Shown: positions 1 through 8,769 of the stretch, in pieces
How the letters are laid out: every line of letters starts with the position of its first letter
Position numbering within the stretch: position 1 is the first letter of the stretch
Origin: CAZFAP01 sp964516325
GTDB taxonomy: Bacteria; Auribacterota; JABMQX01
Assembly: GCA_964516325.1 (NCBI GenBank)
Contig: CAZFAP010000080.1
Location: 1 to 20,907, forward strand
Direction of reading: 5' to 3'
DNA: 20,907 nt
Position numbers and translations under genes: made by a program
The notes under the pieces: generated by a model
What the model saw: the letters and a program-made list of their open reading frames with translations, nothing else
Database searches by the model: none
What the model was told of the DNA's origin: nothing

Positions 1-160
1 TTTGTTTTTGCCGCACCGCAATCCCGAATCAACGGCGGTCGGCCTCGGCGAAGGAGAATCGGGGTGACACCGTGCGCACGTCGAGCCTGCCTGCTCCAGT
101 CGGCTTGGCAGAACCCCGACCGGTTGATAGCCGCCGGGGATGTCTGGTAGAATTCCGGTC

Positions 161-2512
161 ATGCAGGCGGTCGTTTCTATCCGCAACTTGTTCCACCTAA
201 TTGCAGTGGTGTGTGCTCTGGCGGCAACCCGCCTGCTCCTGCCGGGCGCCTGCGGAACCACCTCTGCGTACCCGGAGTGGACCTCCGCCAACCACTATCG
301 AATTCTCATGGCCGTTGATCCGCGGGGCCGCCCCCGGTCGAACTCCCCAGCGTCGGCGAAGATAGACTTCCAACGGATTCTGGCGCAGAAAGGGTGTCAT
401 GGGGGTTTCGACGACGACACAATTGAGGTCATCGCCTACACGGAGTCCGGGCAGCCCGCCGTGTTTGACGGGTCACGCTCTGGAAATGAGCAATTCCTCT
501 TGCCATGGCGGATGGATAAATACTTCGGGATCACGACCGTGACGCTGAGCTTCGTCGCGCCGAACGAAACGCTGACGAGATACGCCATATATCTCGACAC
601 GGTGGAGTCGGGGCTCGGGAGGCCGCGGCGCTATCATGGACTTGTTGGCGACGGCGACCGGTTCCGCGAGGGGTACAAGCGGCGCGAGATTAACGCGAGC
701 CACTTCGATCAGTTCTGCGACTTCGACGGAGATGGCGATCTCGACTTGTTCAAGGGCGGCGTTGAGCCATTCGTGTACTGCTACGAGAACGTCGGCGGAA
801 ATCGGTTCGTGGACAGGGGCCGCCTGACCTCTGGCGGGGAGCTATTCACGCTGCCGAAAAGCCAGGCGAACCGGAGCTGGGTGACGGTGGCGTTCCACGA
901 CTGGGACGGCGACGGAGACCAGGACTTTTTTCCCAGTTTCATGGACGGACCAGACGCAGGCAAAATTGTTTTCTATCGAAATGCGACACGCGAGAATGGC
1001 GGACAACTTACGTTCACGCGACTCGGCGTCATGGAGACAGTGTCAGGCGTTCCGGTCGCGGGCGGGACACAAGCTGGCGGATGGTTTCCGTCCATCGCGT
1101 TCGTCCGGGATGGGGATGGAGACGGCGACGGCAGAACGGATGTGCTCGTGGGGAGCAACAACCGCTGTTATCTTTACCGAAACCTGGGAGCGGAGGCGCA
1201 GGGTTTGCCTCGATTGGCTGATGCGGTCGCTGTGCTATCGGGCGGCGCGGACATTGTGCTGACAAACCCACGTTTCGATTGCGCGGATATAGACGGAGAC
1301 GATGATTTCGATCTGTTTGCGGGCACGCAACCCGGTCGGGTCTATTGGTTCAAGAACGTCGGCACGCGATGGAAACCGGAATTCGATCGCGGGACTGTCA
1401 TAGCGTATGGCGGCAAGTACCTCGTCGGAGATGCGCATTCGGGCGTCAAGGTGGCGGATTTCGACCGGGACGGCTTGCTGGATTTTGTCGTGGGCAGGTT
1501 CTGGGAGCGGACGGAGTTGTCGGCCGCGGATCAGCCTCGGGACTACGGCGGCTTCTACAAGAATGTGGGCACTCCGACTTCGCCTCGGTTCGAGAGGACG
1601 ATTCCCGCCTCGCCTCATACGGAACAGTTCCAGATATGCGATGCGGTGCGGCAGAATAGCGTTCGCGCGGTGGACTGGAATCGGGACGGGAAAACCGACC
1701 TTCTCGCTGGCGACACGGACGGGTTTATCTGGTGCTTTCGAAACGAGACGGGCAATTTCTTTCCGGTATTTGCGACGGGCGAAAAGCTTCTCGCGGACGG
1801 AAAGCCGCTCAGCGTTGCCTCGACGGGAGGGCACGCCCGCTTTGACCTTTGCGATTGGAACGACGACGGCGAGCAGGACTTGCTCGTGGCGGACGGCGGC
1901 GGAACGTTGACGCTGTTCTTGAGAAAGGGGAAGTCAAACCTGGCCAGCGGGCAGAAGGTGATCGCGGCCGGCAAGCCGATTCAAGGGGTGGGGCGATCAA
2001 GCGTGTTGGTGTGCGACTGGAACAACGACGGTCTGAAAGATGTCGTGTTCGCCGACGAGAAAGGGTACTATTTCCATCAGAATGTAGGGGCGGCGGATAA
2101 GCCCGTCCTGGACGCTGCTAAACCGATCACGTTCGCCGGCCGAAACGTCAGCTATGTCAGACCGAATCTTGGCTCTTTCGTGGACTGGGACGGCGATGGC
2201 AAGAAGGATTTCATCGCGTGCCATTTCGAGAATGACATCAGGCTGTACCGGAACGCTGGATCGGGCAAACCGGGCGCGGAGCCGGAGTTCGCCTCCTCCG
2301 AGGGAGTCATGGTCATCGAGTCATGGACGCCGCAGATGATTTCCGGGGCCGACGCGGTGGACTGGAACGGACATGGAGACATTGACATTCTCACGGGCCA
2401 GGGGCACGGGGGCAGCGGACTGCGGTTCTTCGAGCGCGATTACATAGAAGACGAAATCAATGACACGCATCCCATCGTGACCGTCGGGGAGGTCGAAGTA
2501 AAACCGAATTAG
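161..2512 (+). CDS. Secreted FG-GAP/VCBS repeat protein
   Basis: About 783 residues, predicted to be exported and to form a calcium-binding beta-propeller-like structure; no enzymatic role is visible. A hydrophobic signal peptide covers roughly residues 9-30 counted from ATG 161. An in-frame ATG at 140 would add seven residues, but the run of G before it touches the start codon; 161 has a weak GGTAG at better distance, so the start is a mild preference. Ten Asp-rich loops of the DxDxDGxxD type (such as DGDGDLDLF, DWNRDGKTD, DWDGDGKKD) begin near nucleotides 725, 901, 1109, 1291, 1462, 1675, 1855, 2020, 2185 and 2362. The period is about 55-70 residues, usual for FG-GAP/VCBS units. Residues about 35-185 precede the repeats and may be a separate beta domain. 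The gene ends 87 bp before the first of two lyase-like genes on the same strand, so co-expression and a surface glycan-binding or scaffold role are possible inferences. The 160 bp before it show no confident gene. Confidence 0.88.
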   Translation: MQAVVSIRNLFHLIAVVCALAATRLLLPGACGTTSAYPEWTSANHYRILMAVDPRGRPRSNSPASAKIDFQRILAQKGCHGGFDDDTIEVIAYTESGQPAVFDGSRSGNEQFLLPWRMDKYFGITTVTLSFVAPNETLTRYAIYLDTVESGLGRPRRYHGLVGDGDRFREGYKRREINASHFDQFCDFDGDGDLDLFKGGVEPFVYCYENVGGNRFVDRGRLTSGGELFTLPKSQANRSWVTVAFHDWDGDGDQDFFPSFMDGPDAGKIVFYRNATRENGGQLTFTRLGVMETVSGVPVAGGTQAGGWFPSIAFVRDGDGDGDGRTDVLVGSNNRCYLYRNLGAEAQGLPRLADAVAVLSGGADIVLTNPRFDCADIDGDDDFDLFAGTQPGRVYWFKNVGTRWKPEFDRGTVIAYGGKYLVGDAHSGVKVADFDRDGLLDFVVGRFWERTELSAADQPRDYGGFYKNVGTPTSPRFERTIPASPHTEQFQICDAVRQNSVRAVDWNRDGKTDLLAGDTDGFIWCFRNETGNFFPVFATGEKLLADGKPLSVASTGGHARFDLCDWNDDGEQDLLVADGGGTLTLFLRKGKSNLASGQKVIAAGKPIQGVGRSSVLVCDWNNDGLKDVVFADEKGYYFHQNVGAADKPVLDAAKPITFAGRNVSYVRPNLGSFVDWDGDGKKDFIACHFENDIRLYRNAGSGKPGAEPEFASSEGVMVIESWTPQMISGADAVDWNGHGDIDILTGQGHGGSGLRFFERDYIEDEINDTHPIVTVGEVEVKPN

Positions 2513-2611
2513 CCGACGGGTCGGGTAGGAGGTGTGCGTACAATCTGAGAAGAGTCCGGTCGCCAGTGAAGTGTCGTCGGGCAGCGCAATCATGGAGGGT
2601 TGGCTGTGTTC

Positions 2612-3982
2612 ATGTATCGCACGATAGTCCAAGCGGTAACGTTCTCCCTGTTCGTTTTCGCGTCCGGCCGGAGCATGGGCGAGACCCCCTTCAACTTTCT
2701 GAATGTTGTCCGGCGATATGCGGACACGATGATTGAACGCGGACGGGACATCTATGGACCGATGAAAAGCGGGCTGCTCCTCAGCTCGCTCGACCGAAAG
2801 ACTCTGGCGCCTCTCACGGTGCGACCGGCGCCGCCCGGCGGCATTCGGCGAGAGGATCGTGCGGGGCGGGCATGGGTTGCATTGAACGGCGCGAATCCGC
2901 AGCTCGACGAAAACCTCCTTCGGGTGTTCTACACGCTGAGCGAGATCACAGGCGATTGCCGTTACCGCGATGTCGCCGACGAGGAACTGACCTGGTTCCT
3001 GAACAACGCTCTGTCGCCCACGACAAACCTCCTGCCGTGGGGCGAGCACATGTCGTGGGACGTCGTTCTCGATAAACCAATCGGTGGCGGAGACCTGACG
3101 GTGCACGAATTTGCCCGACCCTGGGTGCTCTGGGACCGCTGCTTTTCGCTTGCGCCGGTGGCGAGCAGGAGATTCGCGCTGGGACTCTGGGAACATCAGA
3201 TCGCGGACCAGAAGACCGGCGGGTTCGACCGGCATGCGCCTTACTTCGAGCACGGGCCGGTGGATGGAAAGGACTTCGCGCGGCACGGCGGGTTCTACAT
3301 TGGGACGTGGTGCTATGCCTACAAGCACACAAGGGACGAAACGTTTCTTCGAGCGATCGAGGCGATTCTCGCTCGCTTCGAGCGAAAACGGGTTCAGAAG
3401 GATGGTTCTTTAGTCGCCACCATTGGGCCTCTGGACTGCCATATTGCCGCTGCGATGGCGCCTGAGCCTCTGGCCTCTCGACTGCGCGCCTTCGCCGAGA
3501 AAGAGGATGAACTCATCCTTGCTGAATTGCAGAAGCAAGGCAGCAGCACCGCCCCCATGTGGCAAACAGGATACAGTCAGGGAACAAGGGCTTCGTATGC
3601 GATGTTCTGCCTCGCGCGATACGAGCAGGTCGGAAAACAGGCGTACCGGGACACGGTGATTGCGACGGCGGACGCCTATTTGAACTCGCTGCCGGAAGAG
3701 GATGTGGACGTGTGGCCGATGAGCTTCGCGCATGCAATCAGCACCGAGGTCGCTGCATATCGCTGGACAAAGCGTGAGGCGTATCTCGCGCAGGCATGCA
3801 GGTTGGCACGGATGGCGGCGGATATGTTCTGGCAGGATAGCCCGCTGCCGCGAGCAAGTTTCAAGATGGGACACTATGAGACGATCACCGGGGCGGATTC
3901 GCTTGCGCTCGCGCTGCTCGAGGTGCATGCGATCACCCATGGACTGACTGTCATTATCCCATCGAATACAATTGACCGGTGA
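2612..3982 (+). CDS. Secreted PL2-like (pectate lyase-like) alpha-barrel protein, copy 1
   Basis: Predicted exported protein of about 456 residues, probably an (alpha/alpha)-barrel carbohydrate-active enzyme. I chose ATG 2612, about 12 bp after GGAGGG; TTG 2600 lies in frame directly behind that motif. A signal peptide covers roughly residues 1-23. Conserved blocks shared with the next gene include YADTMIERGRDIYGP, a WGEH motif, VHEFARPW, LGLWEHQIAD and DRHA. His146, Glu166 and Arg207-His208 are spaced 20 and 41/42 apart. In the Yersinia family 2 pectate lyase, as I remember it, the metal ligands are His109, Glu130 and His172 and the catalytic base is Arg171 (spacing 21 and 41/42). This supports a pectate or uronate lyase of PL2 type, but no alignment was made. 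Compared with the paralogue it lacks about 45 residues in total, around residues 255-310. It could instead be a GH88/105-like hydrolase or an uncharacterised barrel family. The gene ends in the same NTIDR tail as its neighbour. Confidence 0.75.
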   Translation: MYRTIVQAVTFSLFVFASGRSMGETPFNFLNVVRRYADTMIERGRDIYGPMKSGLLLSSLDRKTLAPLTVRPAPPGGIRREDRAGRAWVALNGANPQLDENLLRVFYTLSEITGDCRYRDVADEELTWFLNNALSPTTNLLPWGEHMSWDVVLDKPIGGGDLTVHEFARPWVLWDRCFSLAPVASRRFALGLWEHQIADQKTGGFDRHAPYFEHGPVDGKDFARHGGFYIGTWCYAYKHTRDETFLRAIEAILARFERKRVQKDGSLVATIGPLDCHIAAAMAPEPLASRLRAFAEKEDELILAELQKQGSSTAPMWQTGYSQGTRASYAMFCLARYEQVGKQAYRDTVIATADAYLNSLPEEDVDVWPMSFAHAISTEVAAYRWTKREAYLAQACRLARMAADMFWQDSPLPRASFKMGHYETITGADSLALALLEVHAITHGLTVIIPSNTIDR

Positions 3983-4006
3983 GAGGGACGCTTGAGGACT
4001 GGCAAA

Positions 4007-5527
4007 ATGAAAGAACATCGTGGTTCTCGAAAGTCGTTCATGAGGATGAGATCGAAGCTGCAACGCATAGGGGTAGTTACTCTCGCCGTTGTGTGGTTTC
4101 TCGCGCGGAGCCAGAGTGCGGAGGTCCCCCCGTCTCCTTTCTTGAGCGTGGTGTATCGCTATGCGGATGCGATGCTCGAACACGGTCGGGACACGTATGG
4201 ACCGCAGAAAACGGGGCTGTTCCTGAGCGCTCTCGACCGGAAAACGTTCGCTCCTTTGACATACCGCCCAGCGCCGCCGACGGGAGTACGGGAGGGAGAC
4301 CGAGTTGGCGTCGCCCCGGGACCGTTGCTCGGCGCTAACCCGCAACACGACGAGAATCTTATTCGTGTCCTCTATACGCTTAGCGAGCTTTCTGGCAAAC
4401 GGGATTACCGCGACGCTGCCGACGCGGAGCTGAGCTGGTTTCTGAAAAGCGCCGCTTCGCCGGTCACGCATCTTTTCCCGTGGGGTGAGCATATGTTTTG
4501 GAACGTTGTCACTGACGAGCCGATGCCGGATCAGCACAGCACAACCGGTCAGGCTGTCCACGAGTTCGCAAGACCATGGATGCTGTGGGACCGCTGCTTC
4601 GAGCTCGAGCCAGAAGGGAGCAAGCGATTTGCATTGGGACTGTGGGAGCATCAGATCGCCGACCACGAGACCGGCGCCTTCGACCGCCACGCCGGATTCT
4701 GGAAGCACTCAGCGAAGGATGGGATGGATTTCCCTCGACACGCTGGCTTCTACATTCGCACCTGGGCGGTCACGTATTCTCATACAAAGGACGAGACGAT
4801 GCTACGGGCAATCGAGACACTTCTGGGCAGATTCGAGAAGAAGCGGCATCCGAGGACCGGGCTGATCGAATTGTGCTCCGGTCGCCCGAATGCTTCGCCC
4901 GCGCTTACGCTCTCTCTGGCAATAGACTGCAATGCCGCGGCTCTTCGCGTGCCCGAGCCGCTTGCCTCGCGCCTGAGAGCGTTTGTCGCACGAGAGGATG
5001 ACGTCTTTTGCCAGTTGCCCCATGACCTCAAAGGCAAGGGCGGATTTGTAACGGCGCTCGACAAAGAGACCGGTGAGCCGCTGGAGGCTTACACGCCGCT
5101 CTGGCAGGCGGGCTATGGAGTTCACACGACGGCGCAGGTGGGCATGACATGCGTGTCGCGCTATGAAAACAACGGCAAGACCGGCTACCGGAACCTGATT
5201 ATTGCCGCCGCTGACGCGTATCTCAACTCGATGCCCGGTGAAGACGTGGACACCTGGCCAATGACGTTCGGACATGCCATCAGTCTGGAATTGGCGGCGT
5301 GGCGGGAGACGGCGCGCCCGGAGTACCTCGAATGCGCTCGCAAGCTCGGCAGTGATGCCGCCGAGAGATTCTGGAAGGACACTCCCCTGCCCCGCGCGAG
5401 CCTCAAGACCGAACATTACGAGAGCATCACCGGGGCCGACACGCTTGCCCTTGCTCTGGTGGAACTCCATTTGAGCATTTTGCACATCACGGCGGTGCGC
5501 TGCCCTCCGAACACGATTGACCGGTGA
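4007..5527 (+). CDS. Secreted PL2-like (pectate lyase-like) alpha-barrel protein, copy 2
   Basis: Tandem paralogue of the preceding gene, about 506 residues, with a 24 bp gap, so the two are almost certainly co-transcribed. ATG 4007 has GAGG about 8 bp upstream (3995-3998); an in-frame TTG at 3992 and an ATG at 4040 are alternatives. A positively charged N-terminus followed by a hydrophobic stretch (GVVTLAVVWFLARSQSAE) looks like a signal peptide. The candidate active-site set is His162, Glu186 and Arg227-His228; the Glu to Arg distance (41) equals that in copy 1, while the His to Glu distance is 24 rather than 20. It has two insertions relative to copy 1, one around LCSGRPNASP and one around LPHDLKGKGGFV, so substrate loops may differ. 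Both proteins end in NTIDR. Together they would cleave uronate-containing polymers outside the cytoplasm; this role is inferred from residue spacing and context. Confidence 0.75.
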   Translation: MKEHRGSRKSFMRMRSKLQRIGVVTLAVVWFLARSQSAEVPPSPFLSVVYRYADAMLEHGRDTYGPQKTGLFLSALDRKTFAPLTYRPAPPTGVREGDRVGVAPGPLLGANPQHDENLIRVLYTLSELSGKRDYRDAADAELSWFLKSAASPVTHLFPWGEHMFWNVVTDEPMPDQHSTTGQAVHEFARPWMLWDRCFELEPEGSKRFALGLWEHQIADHETGAFDRHAGFWKHSAKDGMDFPRHAGFYIRTWAVTYSHTKDETMLRAIETLLGRFEKKRHPRTGLIELCSGRPNASPALTLSLAIDCNAAALRVPEPLASRLRAFVAREDDVFCQLPHDLKGKGGFVTALDKETGEPLEAYTPLWQAGYGVHTTAQVGMTCVSRYENNGKTGYRNLIIAAADAYLNSMPGEDVDTWPMTFGHAISLELAAWRETARPEYLECARKLGSDAAERFWKDTPLPRASLKTEHYESITGADTLALALVELHLSILHITAVRCPPNTIDR

Positions 5528-5559
5528 TTGGCTTGCCATGCAGATAACAATGCGGGGAA

Positions 5560-7869
5560 CTACTCCATTTCCACCAGAACGTGGTCGAGGATGTAGCGGC
5601 AGTTGAGCACTTTCTCAACGAGGTCGAGAGGGAGATAGTAATAATGGTTTGAGGCCTCGAAGCCGATGCGGGAGTCGTCCCTCGCGAGGAGAAAGAGCTT
5701 CCGAGCTACATCAATTTCATCCTGAACCGTTTTTCGCATTTCCTCGACGAGAGCCTTTCGTTCATCGGGGCTGAGGGGCTTGTCTTTGGCGAGGAGGGCG
5801 TTGCGGGCGATGGTGAAACGGGTCTGATTGGCGACGCTGCGGAAGTGCAAATAGGCGGCTTCGGCGAAACGGAGTTCTGACCGCGCATCGGCGGCCTTAT
5901 TCGCAGGGGCCTTACTGATCGCTTGCTGCATCTCACTTAGCCCATTCCTCCAACCCGCTGCCACCTTTTCGAACTGACCAGCGAAGACAGCCGCTGGGTA
6001 AGGACCTCGCCAGCCGTCCACGTCGTCGTAAGGGAAGCCGACCATTGTCGCGGGGTAATTTGTCGGCGCCGCCCAAAAAAGGTTGCATGGCCCATATTGC
6101 ATCGGGGCTTTGTAGAGGACGCTGATGTCGAAGGGAAATTCCCGGAACGCGTCGCTAAAAGCGGTCCAGGCTTTTCGCGCATGAGGGGCGCCGCCAACGC
6201 CGAAACGCTCGTGGGCGATTGCATCGAGCACATCGTCCCTACTTGGCGGCGGGATTTGATTGAACGACTGAGCGACCTGGAGGTTCGGTGAAGGATAGCC
6301 TCCGAGAGTCCAACTGAGCATCAGACCGTCCACGCCTGTCGCAGCGAGATTGGAACAATGCTCAGCGACGAGGTCTAAGACCGGCAAATAGGGCACGGCG
6401 GATAGCTCCCAGGTGTTGTTCAGTTGAACTTTCGCGACGGTCTTCAGTCCTGCTTCCCTGGCAAGACGCCAGTGCTTTGCCGCGCGGGGGCCCGGGCCGA
6501 CGGCGGAGATGGAGTATTCGCCAACCGTGGTTTCGACTCCTCCCCGGCTGATGGGTTTGGACCATTCACTGACGGACATGAGCCAGACGGATTTTGGAAG
6601 CCGGGCGATGACATCGGGCGCCCAGTCGTCATTCCAACCCCAGTCCCAGACGATCACATCAGCGTCGGGATTCGTGCGGTGGATGCCCGCCTCCATAGCG
6701 GCGTTGACCTCGGCGATGATCTCGGAAGGACTTCGCGTCCCGCATCGCGGGCATTCTTTGTGACGGCCATGCGAAGCGCAATTCGTGAGGTTTTCGGACG
6801 CAGTGATCGTAAACACGCCACCCAGGCCGGGCACATTCTGAAAAACGTAGGCGAGGGCGTCGGTCATCCACTCGCGGACTTGTGGCGACGAGGTGCACAT
6901 GGCGAAATGGTCGCCTTCCCGGACGCCTTTCATCTCGGCACGACTTTGGAAGAACGCGGCGGGCATGGCGCGCGGTTCGTTCATGTAGAGATAAACGCGG
7001 ATGCCGTATCGTTTGGCACGGCCGACGAGCTTGCGGAGGTTCGTGACGCGACGTTCATGATTCGCGCCGAACTCGGGAAAGGTCTTGCTTGGCGCCAGGG
7101 TGTACAAAACGGTGTGGATCCAAACGCCGTTCACGCCGAGGTCAGAGAGGCGCTGGAGAAGGCCCTCGGGGTAGGGGTCGAGCTCCGAGTTGAGCAAGGG
7201 GTCGCCGTACGCCGCGAAGTAACTATAGATGAAACGGAGAGTGAACAGGGATTTCTGTTGTGGTTCGCGTCCCGACCGGACTGAAAGGAGTTGGCTGAGA
7301 CCGTGCACGAAACTGAATCGCGGCTCGGCCCGTCTCTCGATTTCGTCGCCAAAGACTTCTTGGACTACATGCTTGATCCCAGCGGCGCGATTTCGGACCT
7401 CTTCCGTCGGGGGCCTGTAGCGGAGCGGCGGGCAAGAGGGCTTCAACGACCCGAGCTTGATGAAAAGAAAGTCATCTTCACGAAGAGAGTAAGCCAGTTG
7501 CTCCGCGGACATGTCCAGGAGCAAAAGGAGCTGGTCATAAGGAAGAAGATGCCAGTTTCGCCGGAGGACGGTGATGTATCCGCGGGTCTTTTGCTCGGGC
7601 GCGATGTGCTGTGCGGACGGGAGTCCCATTGAGTTCGCGACGGCGACCACGTTATCAGCGGAAGTACCGAGGACTTTCGCCAGGCGCTCCGCTTCTACGA
7701 CGGGCCAGTTGCGCCAAACGAACGCGTGCATCCGGTCGGGAAAATGCGCGAAGTCCAGTGCTTTGGGGGACGGCCCCGAGGGAAGGACCGATTCCCCAGC
7801 CACGATTGCGGCGCCGAAAATCAAAAGGGCACAAACGCACAACGGAAGGGGTACACGTTTTCGGCACAT
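5560..7869 (-). CDS. Secreted TIM-barrel glycoside hydrolase-like protein
   Basis: About 769 residues. The open frame extends further upstream to 7986, but ATG 7869 has AAAGGAG at 7879-7885 with 9 bp spacing and begins a clear signal peptide (MCRKRVPLPLCVCALLIFG), so it is the likely start. The centre alternates strands and helices as in a (beta/alpha)8 barrel: YPEGLLQRLSDLGVNGVWIH, IRVYLYMNEPRAM, NPDADVIVWDWGWNDDW and LAATGVDGLMLSWTLGGYP look like successive barrel strands and loops. This layout resembles GH20-type and related exo-glycosidases, but the usual Asp-Glu pair of GH20 is not evident; Glu in ITASEN is one candidate acid. A cluster of Cys364, His367, Cys373 and Cys376 sits right after that Glu. 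The C-terminal third is mainly helical. The gene converges with the lyase pair, 32 bp away, and is last in a run of five - strand genes. Substrate is unknown; exported polysaccharide breakdown fits the surroundings. Confidence 0.75.
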   Translation of the reverse strand: MCRKRVPLPLCVCALLIFGAAIVAGESVLPSGPSPKALDFAHFPDRMHAFVWRNWPVVEAERLAKVLGTSADNVVAVANSMGLPSAQHIAPEQKTRGYITVLRRNWHLLPYDQLLLLLDMSAEQLAYSLREDDFLFIKLGSLKPSCPPLRYRPPTEEVRNRAAGIKHVVQEVFGDEIERRAEPRFSFVHGLSQLLSVRSGREPQQKSLFTLRFIYSYFAAYGDPLLNSELDPYPEGLLQRLSDLGVNGVWIHTVLYTLAPSKTFPEFGANHERRVTNLRKLVGRAKRYGIRVYLYMNEPRAMPAAFFQSRAEMKGVREGDHFAMCTSSPQVREWMTDALAYVFQNVPGLGGVFTITASENLTNCASHGRHKECPRCGTRSPSEIIAEVNAAMEAGIHRTNPDADVIVWDWGWNDDWAPDVIARLPKSVWLMSVSEWSKPISRGGVETTVGEYSISAVGPGPRAAKHWRLAREAGLKTVAKVQLNNTWELSAVPYLPVLDLVAEHCSNLAATGVDGLMLSWTLGGYPSPNLQVAQSFNQIPPPSRDDVLDAIAHERFGVGGAPHARKAWTAFSDAFREFPFDISVLYKAPMQYGPCNLFWAAPTNYPATMVGFPYDDVDGWRGPYPAAVFAGQFEKVAAGWRNGLSEMQQAISKAPANKAADARSELRFAEAAYLHFRSVANQTRFTIARNALLAKDKPLSPDERKALVEEMRKTVQDEIDVARKLFLLARDDSRIGFEASNHYYYLPLDLVEKVLNCRYILDHVLVEME

Positions 7870-7878
7870 GTTACACTG

Positions 7879-7885
7879 CTCCTTT
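7879..7885 (-). promoter_or_regulatory. Ribosome binding site of the TIM-barrel gene
   Basis: AAAGGAG read on the - strand, 9 bp before ATG 7869. It decides the start of the long open frame, because the upstream in-frame start at 7986 lacks a signal peptide directly behind it and has no comparable site. Confidence 0.6.
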
Positions 7886-8007
7886 GACCGACCACGGTGA
7901 AGCTCTATCGGGGTGTTTAGCTCCCGGGCGTTGGACTCGGGGAAACAGGCCGGTCTTTCGCCTTTGCGGTACGCGACTCTGCACAATGGAATGTTATCCG
8001 CGGTCGT

Positions 8008-8706
8008 TTACTCGAGTCTGACGGTCTCCCGCACCTTTGCAAGGACTCTTCGATCCTCCTGCGTACCCCAGACGGCATAGGTGCTGCGCGCATAATCTCT
8101 TTTGATGATAGCAAGGTGGCTTGTGTCCGCCATGCGGCCCTGAAGGCGGAACTTGCAGTCAAGACCATAGAAGTCTTTTCCGCCGACGACGCGCTTGTAG
8201 GGCCCCTTCGGCTTCCCATGCTGCGGAGTTTTCTCCTCGCGCTGTTTCAAGCACGCAAGCAGGTATTCATCTGCCGTTCTCACACCTGGCATGTTCGACA
8301 GCCTCTCCGCCAAGACGAAGATGCCCGAGTTGAAACTTCCCGACGGCCGAGACGTCCACGGAAACTTGAACACGAGAAGCATAAAGGCGACGTTCTCTCG
8401 GTCAGACCCTTTCTCCTTCTGCAAACGGCGCCGGAGAACTTTTCGTGATTCCAGATACCAGCCCGCCGGTGGTTCGATCGAGAAACCGAAGAAGTCACTG
8501 ACGTATCGGTTTCCCTCGATGCGACCCGGACCCACTTCGTCGAAGGCGGTGGGGATTTTGCGTTTCGGGGCGACCTTGGGCAAAAGAACTCCGCCCGTGA
8601 TCGCGAGGAGAGAAACCGCGACGAGGACTCGAACGGCGATTCCGGCGTGCTCCGTAACGCGCATCTCACCTGTTGAACACATCCGCACCAGCTTTGCACG
8701 ACCCAT
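8008..8706 (-). CDS. Membrane-anchored PsbP/DUF1795-like protein
   Basis: About 232 residues of unassigned function. ATG 8706 is preceded by GGGGGAG (8715-8721) at 8 bp; a GTG codon directly upstream at 8709 is possible too. One hydrophobic segment at residues about 22-42 should act as a membrane anchor or uncleaved signal, placing the rest outside the cytoplasm. The segment DFFGFSIEPPAGWYLES is typical of the start of PsbP-like or DUF1795 domains, where a short beta strand leads into a PxGW motif. A Lys/Arg-rich stretch follows and the C-terminal half alternates short strands and helices. It lies 138 bp upstream of the TIM-barrel gene and 63 bp after the TPR lipoprotein, all in one direction. 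A role in envelope biogenesis or secretion is only suggested by the GspB-like and lipoprotein neighbours. Confidence 0.65.
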   Translation of the reverse strand: MGRAKLVRMCSTGEMRVTEHAGIAVRVLVAVSLLAITGGVLLPKVAPKRKIPTAFDEVGPGRIEGNRYVSDFFGFSIEPPAGWYLESRKVLRRRLQKEKGSDRENVAFMLLVFKFPWTSRPSGSFNSGIFVLAERLSNMPGVRTADEYLLACLKQREEKTPQHGKPKGPYKRVVGGKDFYGLDCKFRLQGRMADTSHLAIIKRDYARSTYAVWGTQEDRRVLAKVRETVRLE

Positions 8707-8769
8707 CACTCAGTCTCCCCCAGGCGCTCCACCGCGCGAGAAATCGTGAAAAAGCGAATGCCCCAAAAC

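Noticed and set aside
1..150. Tail of an upstream gene at the left edge
   Set aside because: Two frames stay open from base 1 (to stops at 65-67 and 148-150), neither with a recognisable motif, so no call can be made.
2321..3328. 335-residue - strand frame across the VCBS end and first lyase
   Set aside because: Antisense shadow with Arg/Pro-rich composition and no domain or ribosome site.
3410..4708. 432-residue open frame on the - strand across the lyase pair
   Set aside because: It is antisense to two well-supported paralogues, shows no family motif and reflects the lack of stops in GC-rich DNA.
6424..7284. 286-residue + strand frame opposite the TIM-barrel gene
   Set aside because: Antisense shadow; the - strand frame has a signal peptide, ribosome site and fold-like pattern.
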